DNA of 64,000 bases from positions 1 to 64,000 of the forward strand of contig JANQOU010000005.1 in NCBI GenBank assembly GCA_028285585.1, in the 5' to 3' direction. Numbering within the stretch: the first letter of the stretch is position 1; the number at the start of each line of letters is the position of its first letter. Under the pieces are notes generated by a model. It had not been told where the DNA came from. It did not search any database and worked only from the letters and a program-made list of their open reading frames with translations. This document shows positions 49,299 through 57,987 of the stretch, piece after piece. Both the position numbers and the translations under genes were made by a program. This DNA is from Acidimicrobiia bacterium (GTDB lineage Bacteria; Actinomycetota; Acidimicrobiia; Spongiisociales; ZC4RG35).

Positions 49299-49843
49299 AA
49301 GTCGTCAGGACTGGTCCAGACTGTCATGAGTTTCCACAAGTTCGAAGTACGACGAATGACGTAGACACCGCTTGTGCCGATGGCCTCGGGTCGGAAGTCG
49401 GCGACGTCGAGAGAGCCGAAGAGAGCGAGGCATTCGCTGTCAGATCTGAGTATCTGGAGGCCATTTACCTGTATCGCGTCCGCTGTTGGAATAGTTGAAA
49501 ACGCCATTTGTCCAAACAGATCGTTTGCTGCTTGAACCGTTTCCTCCAGGATCACCACCTCGCGTATCCGGTCGATGTTCTGGTTGTAGATCCCTTCGAA
49601 CCAGCCGAACCACAGCTCACGGAGGATCTCTTCGGCTTCCTCAACGGTGGTCACCACATGTGACTCCGGTCCGGTGGTGGATGTAGCTGTCGCGGCGGCA
49701 GTCGTCGGAGTCGGGGCAACTGTCGTCGTGGGCGAGGCCGCCACAGTGGTCGTAGCCGGCTCGACCACGTTTTCTTGTGGCCAGAACAACCAAATCCCCA
49801 GAGCCAGGACTGTGATCACAAGCCCGGCGACAACAAATCTCAT
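49265..49843 (-). CDS. Anchored protein with Thr-rich linker and unknown domain
   Basis: 192 residues: an N-terminal span (VVAGLVITVLALGIWLFW), a Thr/Ala/Pro linker (about 28-60), then a mixed alpha-beta domain of about 130 residues (VEEAEEILRELWFGWFEGIYNQNIDRIREVV ... VYVIRRTSNLWKLMTVW, quoted in parts) that may be NTF2-like. It overlaps the downstream gene by 34 bases. No function assigned. Confidence 0.68.
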   Translation of the reverse strand: MRFVVAGLVITVLALGIWLFWPQENVVEPATTTVAASPTTTVAPTPTTAAATATSTTGPESHVVTTVEEAEEILRELWFGWFEGIYNQNIDRIREVVILEETVQAANDLFGQMAFSTIPTADAIQVNGLQILRSDSECLALFGSLDVADFRPEAIGTSGVYVIRRTSNLWKLMTVWTSPDDLWETDCAVLLP

Positions 49844-49951
49844 ACGTCTGAAGACGAAGCTACGCCATGTCGATACCCATATGAAGGATCAGATGAGAGG
49901 TCGCGAAAACGCAATTCCGGGGCTGAGTTAGAGTCGAGTTCGGAGGTGTTT

Positions 49952-50266
49952 ATGGCAGCTGAAGTAGAGAAGGCACGTCATCCATTCCGCTTCATCTTCA
50001 AGTTCTTGCTCTTTGCCGGGATCGTCTACGTGGTCGGCAAGGTGCTCGCCGAGAAGAAGAACGAGTACTACGGGATCACGGAGTCGGAGGCCCGAGTCAA
50101 GATCGAGACCAAGCTCGGCCCCAAGATGGGTGAGGCTCAGGCGGCAGAGTTGGCCGACCAGATCATTCCCAAGTTGATGGAGAAGGGTGTCATCGTGGCC
50201 GACGAGCCACACGACATCGTTGACTCCGCGGAGGCGGCGACGGAAGACGACGACTCCGAGGAGTAG
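49952..50266 (+). CDS. Small membrane-associated protein of unknown function
   Basis: 104 residues from ATG 49952 with GGAGG five bases upstream. One hydrophobic span (FIFKFLLFAGIVYVVGKVL, about 13-32) is followed by a helical, charged domain (YYGITESEARVKIETKLG, AAELADQIIPKLMEKGV) and an acidic tail. It may be a single-span protein with a cytoplasmic helical domain. No family recognised. Confidence 0.65.
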   Translation: MAAEVEKARHPFRFIFKFLLFAGIVYVVGKVLAEKKNEYYGITESEARVKIETKLGPKMGEAQAAELADQIIPKLMEKGVIVADEPHDIVDSAEAATEDDDSEE

Positions 50267-50335
50267 CGCCCTCGGCTGACAACCGATCGCGCAGGTCACG
50301 GTCTACGCTGAGCAGACGCGGACTTCTGGGGAATT

Positions 50336-50500
50336 GTGACCTATCAGGGACAGCCATCCACTTCGACCAACACCGTTCTCAAAGTGCTTGTTGTCGGGCT
50401 GATCATCTGGGTCGCCTATTGGGCCGCAACGGGTGGTCTCGACGAGATCGCCATCCCGGCTCCGGCCGAGCCCACGACGTCGAGCACCCTGGCGGGGTAA
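50336..50500 (+). CDS. Small single-span membrane protein
   Basis: 54 residues, GTG 50336 with TGGGGA five bases upstream. A polar start (TYQGQPSTSTN) is followed by a clean membrane span (VLKVLVVGLIIWVAYWAA) and a Pro/Thr-rich end. It is too short for standard gene filters, but the start signal and hydrophobic span support a real gene. It lies between the 49952 gene and the double GNAT genes, same strand. Confidence 0.5.
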   Translation: MTYQGQPSTSTNTVLKVLVVGLIIWVAYWAATGGLDEIAIPAPAEPTTSSTLAG

Positions 50501-50544
50501 TTCGCATACATCGCTGAGTGAGGCCCTCCTAGCCTCCCGCACTC

Positions 50545-51573
50545 ATGGGTTTCCTCATTCAAAAGATCGACCCGCTTGGCGCGCCCGAAGAGGTGCTTCT
50601 GGAGATGTGGGAGTACTACAAGATGGTGCATGCCGAGGAGCGGCCTGGTGACCCGCAGATGCCGGCGGAGCGTCAGATCCTCAACTGGCGCCACACGGTC
50701 GACGACCATCTATTCGACCGCTGGATCATGCGAGATGATGCCGGCGAGATCGTCGGTGTTGCTGTCGCCTGGCGGAATCGGACTCAGAATCTTCAGAACG
50801 GCTTGGTGCGGGTGCACATCCGTGAGGACGTGAGGCGTCAGGGTCTCGCTGCCAAGCTCGCCCAGCCTGCTCTCGATATCCTCGAGGAGGACAAGCGAAC
50901 CCGTGTCGAGACCGACTGTGCCATCGGGTCTCCGGCGGAGGCTTGGCTGGAGGGCCTCGGGTTGAAGATGGTGTATGTCGATCGAGTGAGCCGTCTCCTG
51001 GCTCAAGAGGTTGACCACGGGTTGATGAGGTCATGGATCGAGCGAGCCTCGGAGAGAGCTTCTGACTACGAGCTTCAATATCACGAGAACCTCGCCGGCG
51101 CCGAGATCGTCGAGAAGTACACCGAGTTGCTGTATCAGATGAACACCGCCCCGCTCGATGACTACGAGCAGGAGCCCGAGGTTTTCACCCCCGTGATGTG
51201 GCAGGACATCGTCGCCCAGGCCGACGCCACCCAACACGACCTCCACACCTATGTCGCGGTTCACAAGCCATCAGGCGACTACGTGGGCTCGACGACGATT
51301 CAGACCGACCGGCTCTGGCCGGAGCAGGCCTGGCAGTGGGAGACGGTCACTCACCCCGACCACCGCAACAAAGGCATAGGTCGTTGGCTCAAGGCAGCGT
51401 TGATCGAGCATCTGCTCGACGCCGGCCATCCGGTGGAGCGGATCGACACGGGTAACGCCGACTCGAACGCACCGATGCTCGCCATCAACGTCGCGATGGG
51501 TTACCGGGAAATGCACAAGCGCCACGTCTATCAAGGAGATCTGGCTAAAGCCAGAGAGAGGATGTCCAACTGA
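50545..51573 (+). CDS. Double GNAT-domain acetyltransferase 1
   Basis: 342 residues with two GNAT domains. Domain 1 has an acetyl-CoA loop REDVRRQGLAAKLAQPAL (about 92-110), domain 2 has HPDHRNKGIGRWLKAALIEHL (about 270-292). The layout is as in mycothiol synthase MshD and related double GNATs, but the MshD substrate residues are not evident. The stop overlaps the ATG of a paralogue by one base (TGATG). Confidence 0.85.
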   Translation: MGFLIQKIDPLGAPEEVLLEMWEYYKMVHAEERPGDPQMPAERQILNWRHTVDDHLFDRWIMRDDAGEIVGVAVAWRNRTQNLQNGLVRVHIREDVRRQGLAAKLAQPALDILEEDKRTRVETDCAIGSPAEAWLEGLGLKMVYVDRVSRLLAQEVDHGLMRSWIERASERASDYELQYHENLAGAEIVEKYTELLYQMNTAPLDDYEQEPEVFTPVMWQDIVAQADATQHDLHTYVAVHKPSGDYVGSTTIQTDRLWPEQAWQWETVTHPDHRNKGIGRWLKAALIEHLLDAGHPVERIDTGNADSNAPMLAINVAMGYREMHKRHVYQGDLAKARERMSN

Positions 51574-52598
51574 TGGCCATTGAGTACCGAAAGATCGACA
51601 TCCACTCGGTCAGCGACCATGTCCTGCAAGGCATACACGAGGCTTCGGTGGATCGTCACCGGAACTTCTATCCGGATGATCCCGACCTCACTCTGGAGTA
51701 TCACAAGGCGAATTGGCGCGCCCCACAGGGTGTGCACCGCAAGGAGCAATGGTGGGTTGCTCTAGACGGCGACGATGTGGTCGGCTCCTCACGCGCCACC
51801 ACCTGGGCAGACCACGAAGACTCAGGGTTGATCGTCACTGCGGTCAAAGACAGCTACCGGCGACGTGGAGTGGGGGCGGGCTTGCTTGGGCACAGCCTGG
51901 ACGACCTGGAGGAGGAGGGCCGGAGCAAGCTCATCATCGATGCTCCGGAGAATTCGCCTGCGGAGCCGCGTCTCGAGTCATTGGGCCTCAAGATGGCGTT
52001 GGGCGAGCGGGTCAGCAGGCTCGCTGTTGGCGATGTCGATTGGGATCTGATCAAGGACTGGATCGCAAATGCCTCGGAGCGTGCCGCCGACTACAGCTTG
52101 ATGTTCTTCGACAGCGTGGTGCCGGAGGAGCATCTGGAGAACTGGGCGCGGGTCAACAACGTCATGAACTCAGCCCCACTGGAAGGGCTGGAGCTCGAGG
52201 ACTTCAACATGACTCCGGAGATGTGGCGCAGCATCGAGAACAGCTACGGGCCAAAAGGGCTCGAGTTCCGGGGTTGTGCCGCTGTGCATGGGCCGACAGG
52301 GGACTTCGCCGGGCTGACGGTTCTGATGAATCAGCGCTACGAGCCTTGGCTCGGCGTCCAAGACGACACCGGTGTCGACCCGGAACATCGGAACAAGGGC
52401 CTCGGGCGTTGGATGAAAGCGGCCATGCTCGAGCGTTTCATGGCCGAGTTCCCCGATGTAACACACATCGAGACCGGCAACGCCGGATCAAACGAGCCGA
52501 TGTTGAACATCAACATCGCCATGGGGTTCGAGACGGTGCTGGTGGTCAACGCCTGGCAAGGCGACATCTCAACGGTGCGTGAGAGGCTGAACCGCTAG
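51573..52598 (+). CDS. Double GNAT-domain acetyltransferase 2 (paralogue)
   Basis: 341 residues, a diverged tandem copy of the preceding gene. Domain 1 loop: DSYRRRGVGAGLLGHSL; domain 2 loop: DPEHRNKGLGRWMKAAMLERF. Both copies share the ESLGLKM/EGLGLKM segment and the TGNADSNAPMLAIN / TGNAGSNEPMLNIN segment. The two proteins may act on related substrates or as a heterodimer. Confidence 0.85.
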   Translation: MAIEYRKIDIHSVSDHVLQGIHEASVDRHRNFYPDDPDLTLEYHKANWRAPQGVHRKEQWWVALDGDDVVGSSRATTWADHEDSGLIVTAVKDSYRRRGVGAGLLGHSLDDLEEEGRSKLIIDAPENSPAEPRLESLGLKMALGERVSRLAVGDVDWDLIKDWIANASERAADYSLMFFDSVVPEEHLENWARVNNVMNSAPLEGLELEDFNMTPEMWRSIENSYGPKGLEFRGCAAVHGPTGDFAGLTVLMNQRYEPWLGVQDDTGVDPEHRNKGLGRWMKAAMLERFMAEFPDVTHIETGNAGSNEPMLNINIAMGFETVLVVNAWQGDISTVRERLNR

Positions 52599-52608
52599 CC
52601 GGTCGGGC

Positions 52609-53187
52609 TCAACGTCCGTAGAGCGCCATCAACTGAGCTTCGCCGAGGACCTTTCCCTCCATCGCGGTGCGGATCCCGGCAGAGTCGATGCCCGGCGGCA
52701 GTCCCAGGCGCTCGCTCAGGGCATAAACGGTGAAGAAGTATCTGTGCTGCTCGTCTGGCGGTGGGCACGGTCCGCCGTATCCGGTGAGGTTCCAGCTGTT
52801 GACGCCTTGGATCCCGATCTGACCTGAGCCCTGCTGGATCGTGTGGTCGCCACGCTCTGCGGCGATGTCGTACTCGACCCAGTGATCCCAAGTGCCGACC
52901 GGTGCGTCCGGGTCGTCCACGATGAGGACCAGAGCGGCTGTCTCGTCCGGGAGCCCGACGATGTCGAGCTGCGGGTTGATGTCCGCCCCGTCGCAGGTGA
53001 ACTGCGTCGGTACCAACTCTCCTTCCTGAAGCGAGGGGGAGCTGACGGCGAGTGGGGGCAGAGGCTCCGTGGTGCTGGTTGTCGTCGGTGCGGTCGTCGT
53101 GGTTGTGCTGGTGTTCGCCGGCTCGTCGGACGAGCACGCCGTCACCACGAGTGCGAAGGCGAATCCTGCGGCCAAGGCTTTGCGCAT
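52609..53187 (-). CDS. YbhB/YbcL-type PEBP lipoprotein
   Basis: 192 residues from ATG 53187 (MRKALAAGFAF); the open frame upstream is not a signal peptide. Lipobox VTAC, then a Thr-rich linker and a PEBP domain with DDPDAPVGTWDHWVEYDI and GVNSWNLTGYGGPCPPP, the ligand-pocket signatures of the family. Function in bacteria is unclear; ligand or phospholipid head-group binding has been proposed. Divergent from the RibD-type gene. Confidence 0.9.
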   Translation of the reverse strand: MRKALAAGFAFALVVTACSSDEPANTSTTTTTAPTTTSTTEPLPPLAVSSPSLQEGELVPTQFTCDGADINPQLDIVGLPDETAALVLIVDDPDAPVGTWDHWVEYDIAAERGDHTIQQGSGQIGIQGVNSWNLTGYGGPCPPPDEQHRYFFTVYALSERLGLPPGIDSAGIRTAMEGKVLGEAQLMALYGR

Positions 53188-53254
53188 TGCTCCCGAATCT
53201 AGGGCAGCTCCGGCGAAAAGTGGTTCGTCTGGGGCTGGGTTATGTTTGGTCACG

Positions 53255-53983
53255 ATGCTTCGTCACGCAGAAGCCCAGGATCAAGCCGTGGACCCAACCG
53301 GTCTCGTCCTCTCCGAACGGCGAGAAGGCCCTGATCGGCCTTGGGTGATGATGAACATGATCGCTTCAATCGACGGGGGGACGGCGATATCAGGCAAGTC
53401 TTCCGCCTTCGGCGACGAGGACGACCGGGAGATGTTCAAGGCGATTCGAGCGGTCCCAGACGTCATATTGGTGGGCGCAGGCACCGTCGCAGCCGAGGAT
53501 TACCACCCGGTGACCCTCGACGCCGAGCACCGGGCGTTGCGAGCAGAGCTGGGCATGGCCGAGACGCCCACACTTGCGATCGTCAGCGGGCGCCTGAGCG
53601 TCAATCCCGAGGCTCGTGTCTTTGGTGACCCGGAGCACAAGCCGCTCCTGCTCACGAGCACGGAAGCCGATCCATCGAAACTGGTCATGATCGGTGACGC
53701 CGCGGACGTGGCGGTTCTTCCCGATTTGGAGCCAGCCACGATCCTCAACCACCTCGCTGCCGCCAAGGTCATCCTTCTCGAGGGCGGGCCCACACTCAAC
53801 GGCCAGTTCGCGTTCGCGGGGCTCGTTGATGAGATCAACCTGTCGGTGGCTCCGGTGCTTCTCTCGGGGGATTCGCCCCGAATCGCCCGTGGAGGTGAGC
53901 TGGTGCCACCCCAGGAAATGCGACGCGACCGGGTTTTGCTCGGTGATCGCCTCATGTTTGTGCGATATTTGCGGGGCACATAG
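53255..53983 (+). CDS. RibD C-terminal-type dihydrofolate reductase-like protein
   Basis: 242 residues from ATG 53255. The domain has VMMNMIASIDGGTAISGKS, VPDVILVGAGTVAAEDY and ILLEGGPTLNGQF, the pattern of the reductase half of RibD and related pyrimidine reductases that use NADPH. No deaminase domain is present. A role in riboflavin synthesis is possible, but no rib gene is near. Confidence 0.85.
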   Translation: MLRHAEAQDQAVDPTGLVLSERREGPDRPWVMMNMIASIDGGTAISGKSSAFGDEDDREMFKAIRAVPDVILVGAGTVAAEDYHPVTLDAEHRALRAELGMAETPTLAIVSGRLSVNPEARVFGDPEHKPLLLTSTEADPSKLVMIGDAADVAVLPDLEPATILNHLAAAKVILLEGGPTLNGQFAFAGLVDEINLSVAPVLLSGDSPRIARGGELVPPQEMRRDRVLLGDRLMFVRYLRGT

Positions 53984-53999
53984 AAGAAAAGGACGGCGA

Positions 54000-55283
54000 A
54001 TGGGCAAGCACGCCGAGCTATACGAGCGGCACCGGGCGGTTCTACCCGGGTGGTCCCCCCTCTACTACGAGCAACCGATATCGATCGTCGACGGTGACGG
54101 CCGCCATGTGACCGACGCCGAAGGCAACCGCTATCTCGACTTTTTTGGCGGGATCCTGGTCACGATGAGCGGATACAACGTCCCCGAAGTCGTCGAGGCC
54201 ATCAAATCGCAGGCGGACCGCATGCTGCACACTTCCACGCTGTACCTGATCGAGTCGCAGATCGAGCTGGCGGAGAAGATCGCCGAACTGTCCGGGATTC
54301 CCGACGCCAAGGTCTTCTTCACCAACTCGGGGACCGAGGCGAACGACACAGCCCTGGCGCTGGCCACCACCTATCGCAAGTCGAACCAGGTGCTGGCGAT
54401 GCGCGGGAGCTATCACGGCAAGTCGCATTCGGTGACCTCGGTCACCGGGCAGAAGACGTGGTCTGGCACCAGCTTTTCACCCTTCCAGGTGACCTACGTT
54501 CACGGGGGGTACAAGCTGCGCAGCCCGTTCGGCCACCTCCCCGACGAGGAGTTCATCGCCGCCTGCGTAAACGACCTGCGCGACCTGCTGACAGTGGCCA
54601 CGGCGGGTGATGTCGCAGCGATGATCGCCGAGCCGATTCAAGGTGTTGGTGGTTTCGTCACCCCACCCGACGGGTTTTTCGGCGCGATGAAAGAGGTGCT
54701 CGACGAGAACGGAATCCTCTTCATCTCAGATGAGGTGCAGACCGGCTGGGGCCGCACCGGTGAGACGTTTTGGGGATATCAGGCGCATGGGATCACCCCG
54801 GATCTGATCACCTTCGCCAAGGGAATCGGCAACGGGCTGTCCGTTGGCGGCGTCATCGCGGGAGCCGAGATCATGGAGTCGTATCCATCCATCGGCATGA
54901 GCACCTTCGGCGGCAACCCTTTGGCCACGGCCGGTGCCCTCGCCAATCTCGAGTACGTCCTCGACAACGATCTTCAAACCAACTCGTTGAAGGTGGGAAA
55001 CAAGCTGATGCAGGATCTTGTGCCTCTCGGAGAAGAGCTGGATGTGATCGGCGAGGTTCGAGGGAAGGGCCTGATGATCGGTGTCGAGCTGGTCGGGCCT
55101 GGCGGCGAGCCGGCACCAGAGAAGGCAGCGGAGGCTTTAGAGGCGACTCGGGAGAGGGGCCTCTTGGTGGGGAAAGGCGGCCTTTACGGCAACGGATTGC
55201 GGCTGGCGCCACCATTGTCGATCACCGAGGATGAGGCGGATGAGGGCTACACCATCCTCGAAGAGGTGCTCCGCGGTCTCTGA
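54000..55283 (+). CDS. Class III aminotransferase (AGXT2/4-aminobutyrate-type)
   Basis: 427 residues from ATG 54000 with AAGGA upstream. PLP fold type I: FFTNSGTEANDTALALA, the AEPIQGVGGFVTPP segment, DEVQTGWGRTG and the PLP lysine in TFAKGIGNGLSVGG. It transfers amino groups to or from an omega-amino acid or alanine/glyoxylate-type substrate. It follows the RibD-type gene closely and may be in the same operon. Confidence 0.92.
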   Translation: MGKHAELYERHRAVLPGWSPLYYEQPISIVDGDGRHVTDAEGNRYLDFFGGILVTMSGYNVPEVVEAIKSQADRMLHTSTLYLIESQIELAEKIAELSGIPDAKVFFTNSGTEANDTALALATTYRKSNQVLAMRGSYHGKSHSVTSVTGQKTWSGTSFSPFQVTYVHGGYKLRSPFGHLPDEEFIAACVNDLRDLLTVATAGDVAAMIAEPIQGVGGFVTPPDGFFGAMKEVLDENGILFISDEVQTGWGRTGETFWGYQAHGITPDLITFAKGIGNGLSVGGVIAGAEIMESYPSIGMSTFGGNPLATAGALANLEYVLDNDLQTNSLKVGNKLMQDLVPLGEELDVIGEVRGKGLMIGVELVGPGGEPAPEKAAEALEATRERGLLVGKGGLYGNGLRLAPPLSITEDEADEGYTILEEVLRGL

Positions 55284-55310
55284 CCTCTGACTCGCTGAGC
55301 GGCTCACTGT

Positions 55311-55374
55311 TTCTCCTCGTCTGCGCTGCATGACGTCGCACGAGGCGCAACCTGATACAGCGCGGTCGAGGGGA
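55311..55374. repeat. Dispersed palindromic intergenic element, copy D
   Basis: On the minus strand: CGCGCTGTATCAGGTTGCG, CGTGCGACGTCATGCAGCGC, AGACGAGGAGA. It shares the arms of copies A-C with a few changes (TGTATC for TGCATC). It lies in the gap between the convergent aminotransferase and sigma factor genes. Confidence 0.7.
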
Positions 55375-55394
55375 GTGCGCAGCGGCTCGCCGGG

Positions 55395-56345
55395 CTAGAG
55401 CAGGCCGGAGAGGTCGATGTCGCAGGAAGGGTGCCGGAGCTTGGCCAGGCCGCGAGCCTCGATCTGACGGACGCGCTCCCGTGTCGAGTTGATCACCTTG
55501 CCCACATCCGAAAGGGTCCAAGGCTCGTCACCGTCCAAGCCGAAGCGGAGCCAGAGCACCTGCTGCTCCTCGTGATCGAGATGTCCCAGGGCCACGACCA
55601 GCCGCTCGCGTCGCCAGGCGGCAGCAGCGCGGTCCTCCGGGTTGGCGGCGGCTGCGTCCTCGACGAAGTCCTGCAAGGAGACGTCGCCGTCTTCTCCGAC
55701 TGGCCTGTCGAGGGACACGGTCTCCGCCGGGGCCTGCAACGCCGCCATCACCCGTTCCGTATCGAGACCCGATGCCTCTGAGATCTCTTCGAGAGTCGGA
55801 GCGCGGTGGTATTGGTCGAGAAAGCTCTGCTTGGTGTCGTGGACCGTGCGGACGACATCGACCATGTGAACCGGAAGTCGGATGGTCCGGCCGCTGTTGC
55901 CCAAGCCTCGGGTAATGGCCTGCCGGATCCACCATGTGGCATAAGTCGAGAACTTGAAGCCCTTGCGCCAGTCGAACTTCTCCACAGCCCGGATGAGCCC
56001 CAGGTTCCCTTCTTGAATGAGGTCGAGGAGATCGAGGCCGCGCCCGGTGTATCGCTTTGCTATCGAGATGACGAGCCGCAGGTTGGAGCGGATGAAGGTC
56101 ATCTTGGCCTCGTCGCCGGCAGCGATGGCCCGCATCAGCTTGGCGCGCTCGGCACGTTTGAAATCGCCGGATTCGACGATCACCTTTGCTTTCTTGCCCA
56201 GCTCCATGGCGCGGGCGAGATGGACTTCGTCTTCAGCAGTTAGCAGCTCATGTTCGGAGACCTCGTCGAGGTACAGACCAACGGTGTCAGCGGGGCTGGC
56301 GCCACGCTCTGGTCTTGCATCACTGGCCCTGATGGCCTTCCCCAA
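55395..56345 (-). CDS. Primary-like (group 1/2) sigma factor of RNA polymerase
   Basis: 316 residues from TTG 56345, with GGAGG six bases upstream; the frame opens further to 56402 without a good start. Region 1.2 (DTVGLYLDEVSEHELLTAEDE), region 2 (IRSNLRLVISIAKRYTGRGLD, DLIQEGNLGLIRAVEKFDW, KFSTYATWWIRQAI), region 3 and region 4.2 (LSDVGKVINSTRERVRQIEARGL) are all there. It lacks the long region 1.1 of the housekeeping factor, so it is probably a group 2 factor (HrdB/SigB-like). It may drive a stress or growth-phase regulon. Confidence 0.92.
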   Translation of the reverse strand: MGKAIRASDARPERGASPADTVGLYLDEVSEHELLTAEDEVHLARAMELGKKAKVIVESGDFKRAERAKLMRAIAAGDEAKMTFIRSNLRLVISIAKRYTGRGLDLLDLIQEGNLGLIRAVEKFDWRKGFKFSTYATWWIRQAITRGLGNSGRTIRLPVHMVDVVRTVHDTKQSFLDQYHRAPTLEEISEASGLDTERVMAALQAPAETVSLDRPVGEDGDVSLQDFVEDAAAANPEDRAAAAWRRERLVVALGHLDHEEQQVLWLRFGLDGDEPWTLSDVGKVINSTRERVRQIEARGLAKLRHPSCDIDLSGLL

Positions 56346-56468
56346 ACTCGGCCTCCTAACGGCCCCCTGTGGAAAACTACAGGTCCTGGTTGAATCTGGC
56401 AACCGAAACCTGTGTGACGGCGGATGCCACGTCGACTATCGCTTTTGGCTCGGTATTCTTTGCTTCCC

Positions 56469-57932
56469 GTGACCCGCCGAACCCAGTTTCGATTGCTGGT
56501 CGCGCTCACCATCGTCTGGGCGGCTTGGGCCGGCTGGTCATTGCTCGGGCGGGCCACTCCCTATGAGCTTCAGGTTGTTGATGACCTGGGGGAGCCTGTG
56601 GCCGCAGCAATCGTCGACATAGAAGGCACTCAGGTGGGCACCTCGGACGATGCCGGCCGGATTCCGATGGAGTGGGACCGTTCGTCGACCGTCCTCGAGG
56701 TGAGTGCCCCCGGTCATGTTCCCTTGATGCTCACAGTCGCCGAGGCGCCCGAAGGGGTTGTCGACGTGGTGCTCAAGGCGCGAGTGCTTCGTGGCCGGGT
56801 TGTGGACGACCAAGGGGTTGGCGTTTTGGCCGCGGTCGTCACTACAGAGGCATCGTCGGCGGTGACCGACGCCGAAGGCCACTTCATCATCCGTGGGGCG
56901 GAGCCGGGAGAGGTGTCGGTGCGCCGGCCTGCCTGGCAGTCCGCCACCTTTGAGTGGGACGGCGGGGGCGGCGAGGCCCTGGTGGAGTTGTCCCACTTCT
57001 CAGCTCGCGCAGTCCACATCACCGGGCCGATGGTGCAAAACGAGCTCGCTCGATTCATTGAGATGGCACGAAGCACCGAATTGAACGCTCTCATGATCGA
57101 TCTCAAGGACGAGAAGGGCCACGTCTACTACCGGACTTCCAATGAGACGGCGATTGAGGTTGGAGCCGACAAGAACGCCTACGACCTGGAAACCGTCGTT
57201 GATCTGGCCCACAACGAGAACCTCTACGTCATCGGCCGGATCGTCCTGTTCAACGACCCGATCACCGCCAAGGCCAAGCCTTCGATGGCCATCTGGGATT
57301 CTGCGGCCAACGGTCCGTTTGAGTCTCGCGGGCAGTTCTTCTTGGACCCGACGGACCCCGACGCACGGCGGTACGGGCTTCAACTCGCCGTCGAAGCTTG
57401 CGAGTTCGGTATCGACGAGATCCAATTCGACTACGTCAGGTTCCCTGACCGGTTGACCGACTCGGCTGTGCTCGATCAGGGTGTCGGTGACGACGTGCGG
57501 GTGCCGACCATCAGTGGTTTCCTCGCCGAGGCGGTGTCTCTGCTTCATCCCATGGGGTGTGCGGTGGCTGCCGACATCTTTGGCTTCCTGACCACCGCTC
57601 GCGACGACGGCTTCATCGGCCAGCAGTGGGAGGAGGTGGCGATGATCGTCGACGTGGTCTCGCCGATGGTGTACCCGTCCCACTACTCCGCCAATTGGTA
57701 TGGGTTCGAGAACCCGAACGACAACCCGGGGCCCATGGTCAAGAACGCCCTGGAAGACGGGATCGAGAGACTTCCGCGCAACGTGGTTGTGAGACCCTGG
57801 CTCCAGGACTTTGGCTACGACGCATCGCAAGTGCGGGCTCAGATCGATTCCGCCGAGTACTTCGGCCTGGGGTGGATGCTCTGGAATGCCGTGTCCGAGG
57901 TCACCGTCGGTGCTTTGCTCCCGGTGGAGTAA
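56469..57932 (+). CDS. DUF4015 glycoside hydrolase-like exported protein
   Basis: 487 residues from GTG 56469. A membrane span (QFRLLVALTIVWAAWAGWSLL) is followed by two carboxypeptidase-regulatory-like beta domains (VVDDLGEPVAAAIVDIEG, RVVDDQGVGVLAAVV) and a TIM-barrel-like DUF4015 domain (NALMIDLKDEKGHVYY, FGIDEIQFDYVRFPD, VSPMVYPSHYSANWYG). DUF4015 domains resemble GH13/GH36-type glycosidases. The conserved Asp/Glu positions (IDLKDEKG, IQFDYVRFP) support a hydrolase. Substrate unknown. Confidence 0.85.
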   Translation: MTRRTQFRLLVALTIVWAAWAGWSLLGRATPYELQVVDDLGEPVAAAIVDIEGTQVGTSDDAGRIPMEWDRSSTVLEVSAPGHVPLMLTVAEAPEGVVDVVLKARVLRGRVVDDQGVGVLAAVVTTEASSAVTDAEGHFIIRGAEPGEVSVRRPAWQSATFEWDGGGGEALVELSHFSARAVHITGPMVQNELARFIEMARSTELNALMIDLKDEKGHVYYRTSNETAIEVGADKNAYDLETVVDLAHNENLYVIGRIVLFNDPITAKAKPSMAIWDSAANGPFESRGQFFLDPTDPDARRYGLQLAVEACEFGIDEIQFDYVRFPDRLTDSAVLDQGVGDDVRVPTISGFLAEAVSLLHPMGCAVAADIFGFLTTARDDGFIGQQWEEVAMIVDVVSPMVYPSHYSANWYGFENPNDNPGPMVKNALEDGIERLPRNVVVRPWLQDFGYDASQVRAQIDSAEYFGLGWMLWNAVSEVTVGALLPVE

Positions 57933-57987
57933 TTAGGACTATCGCCATAGTGGAAATACGATTCGACTGTTCCCTTTGGAGTGACTC

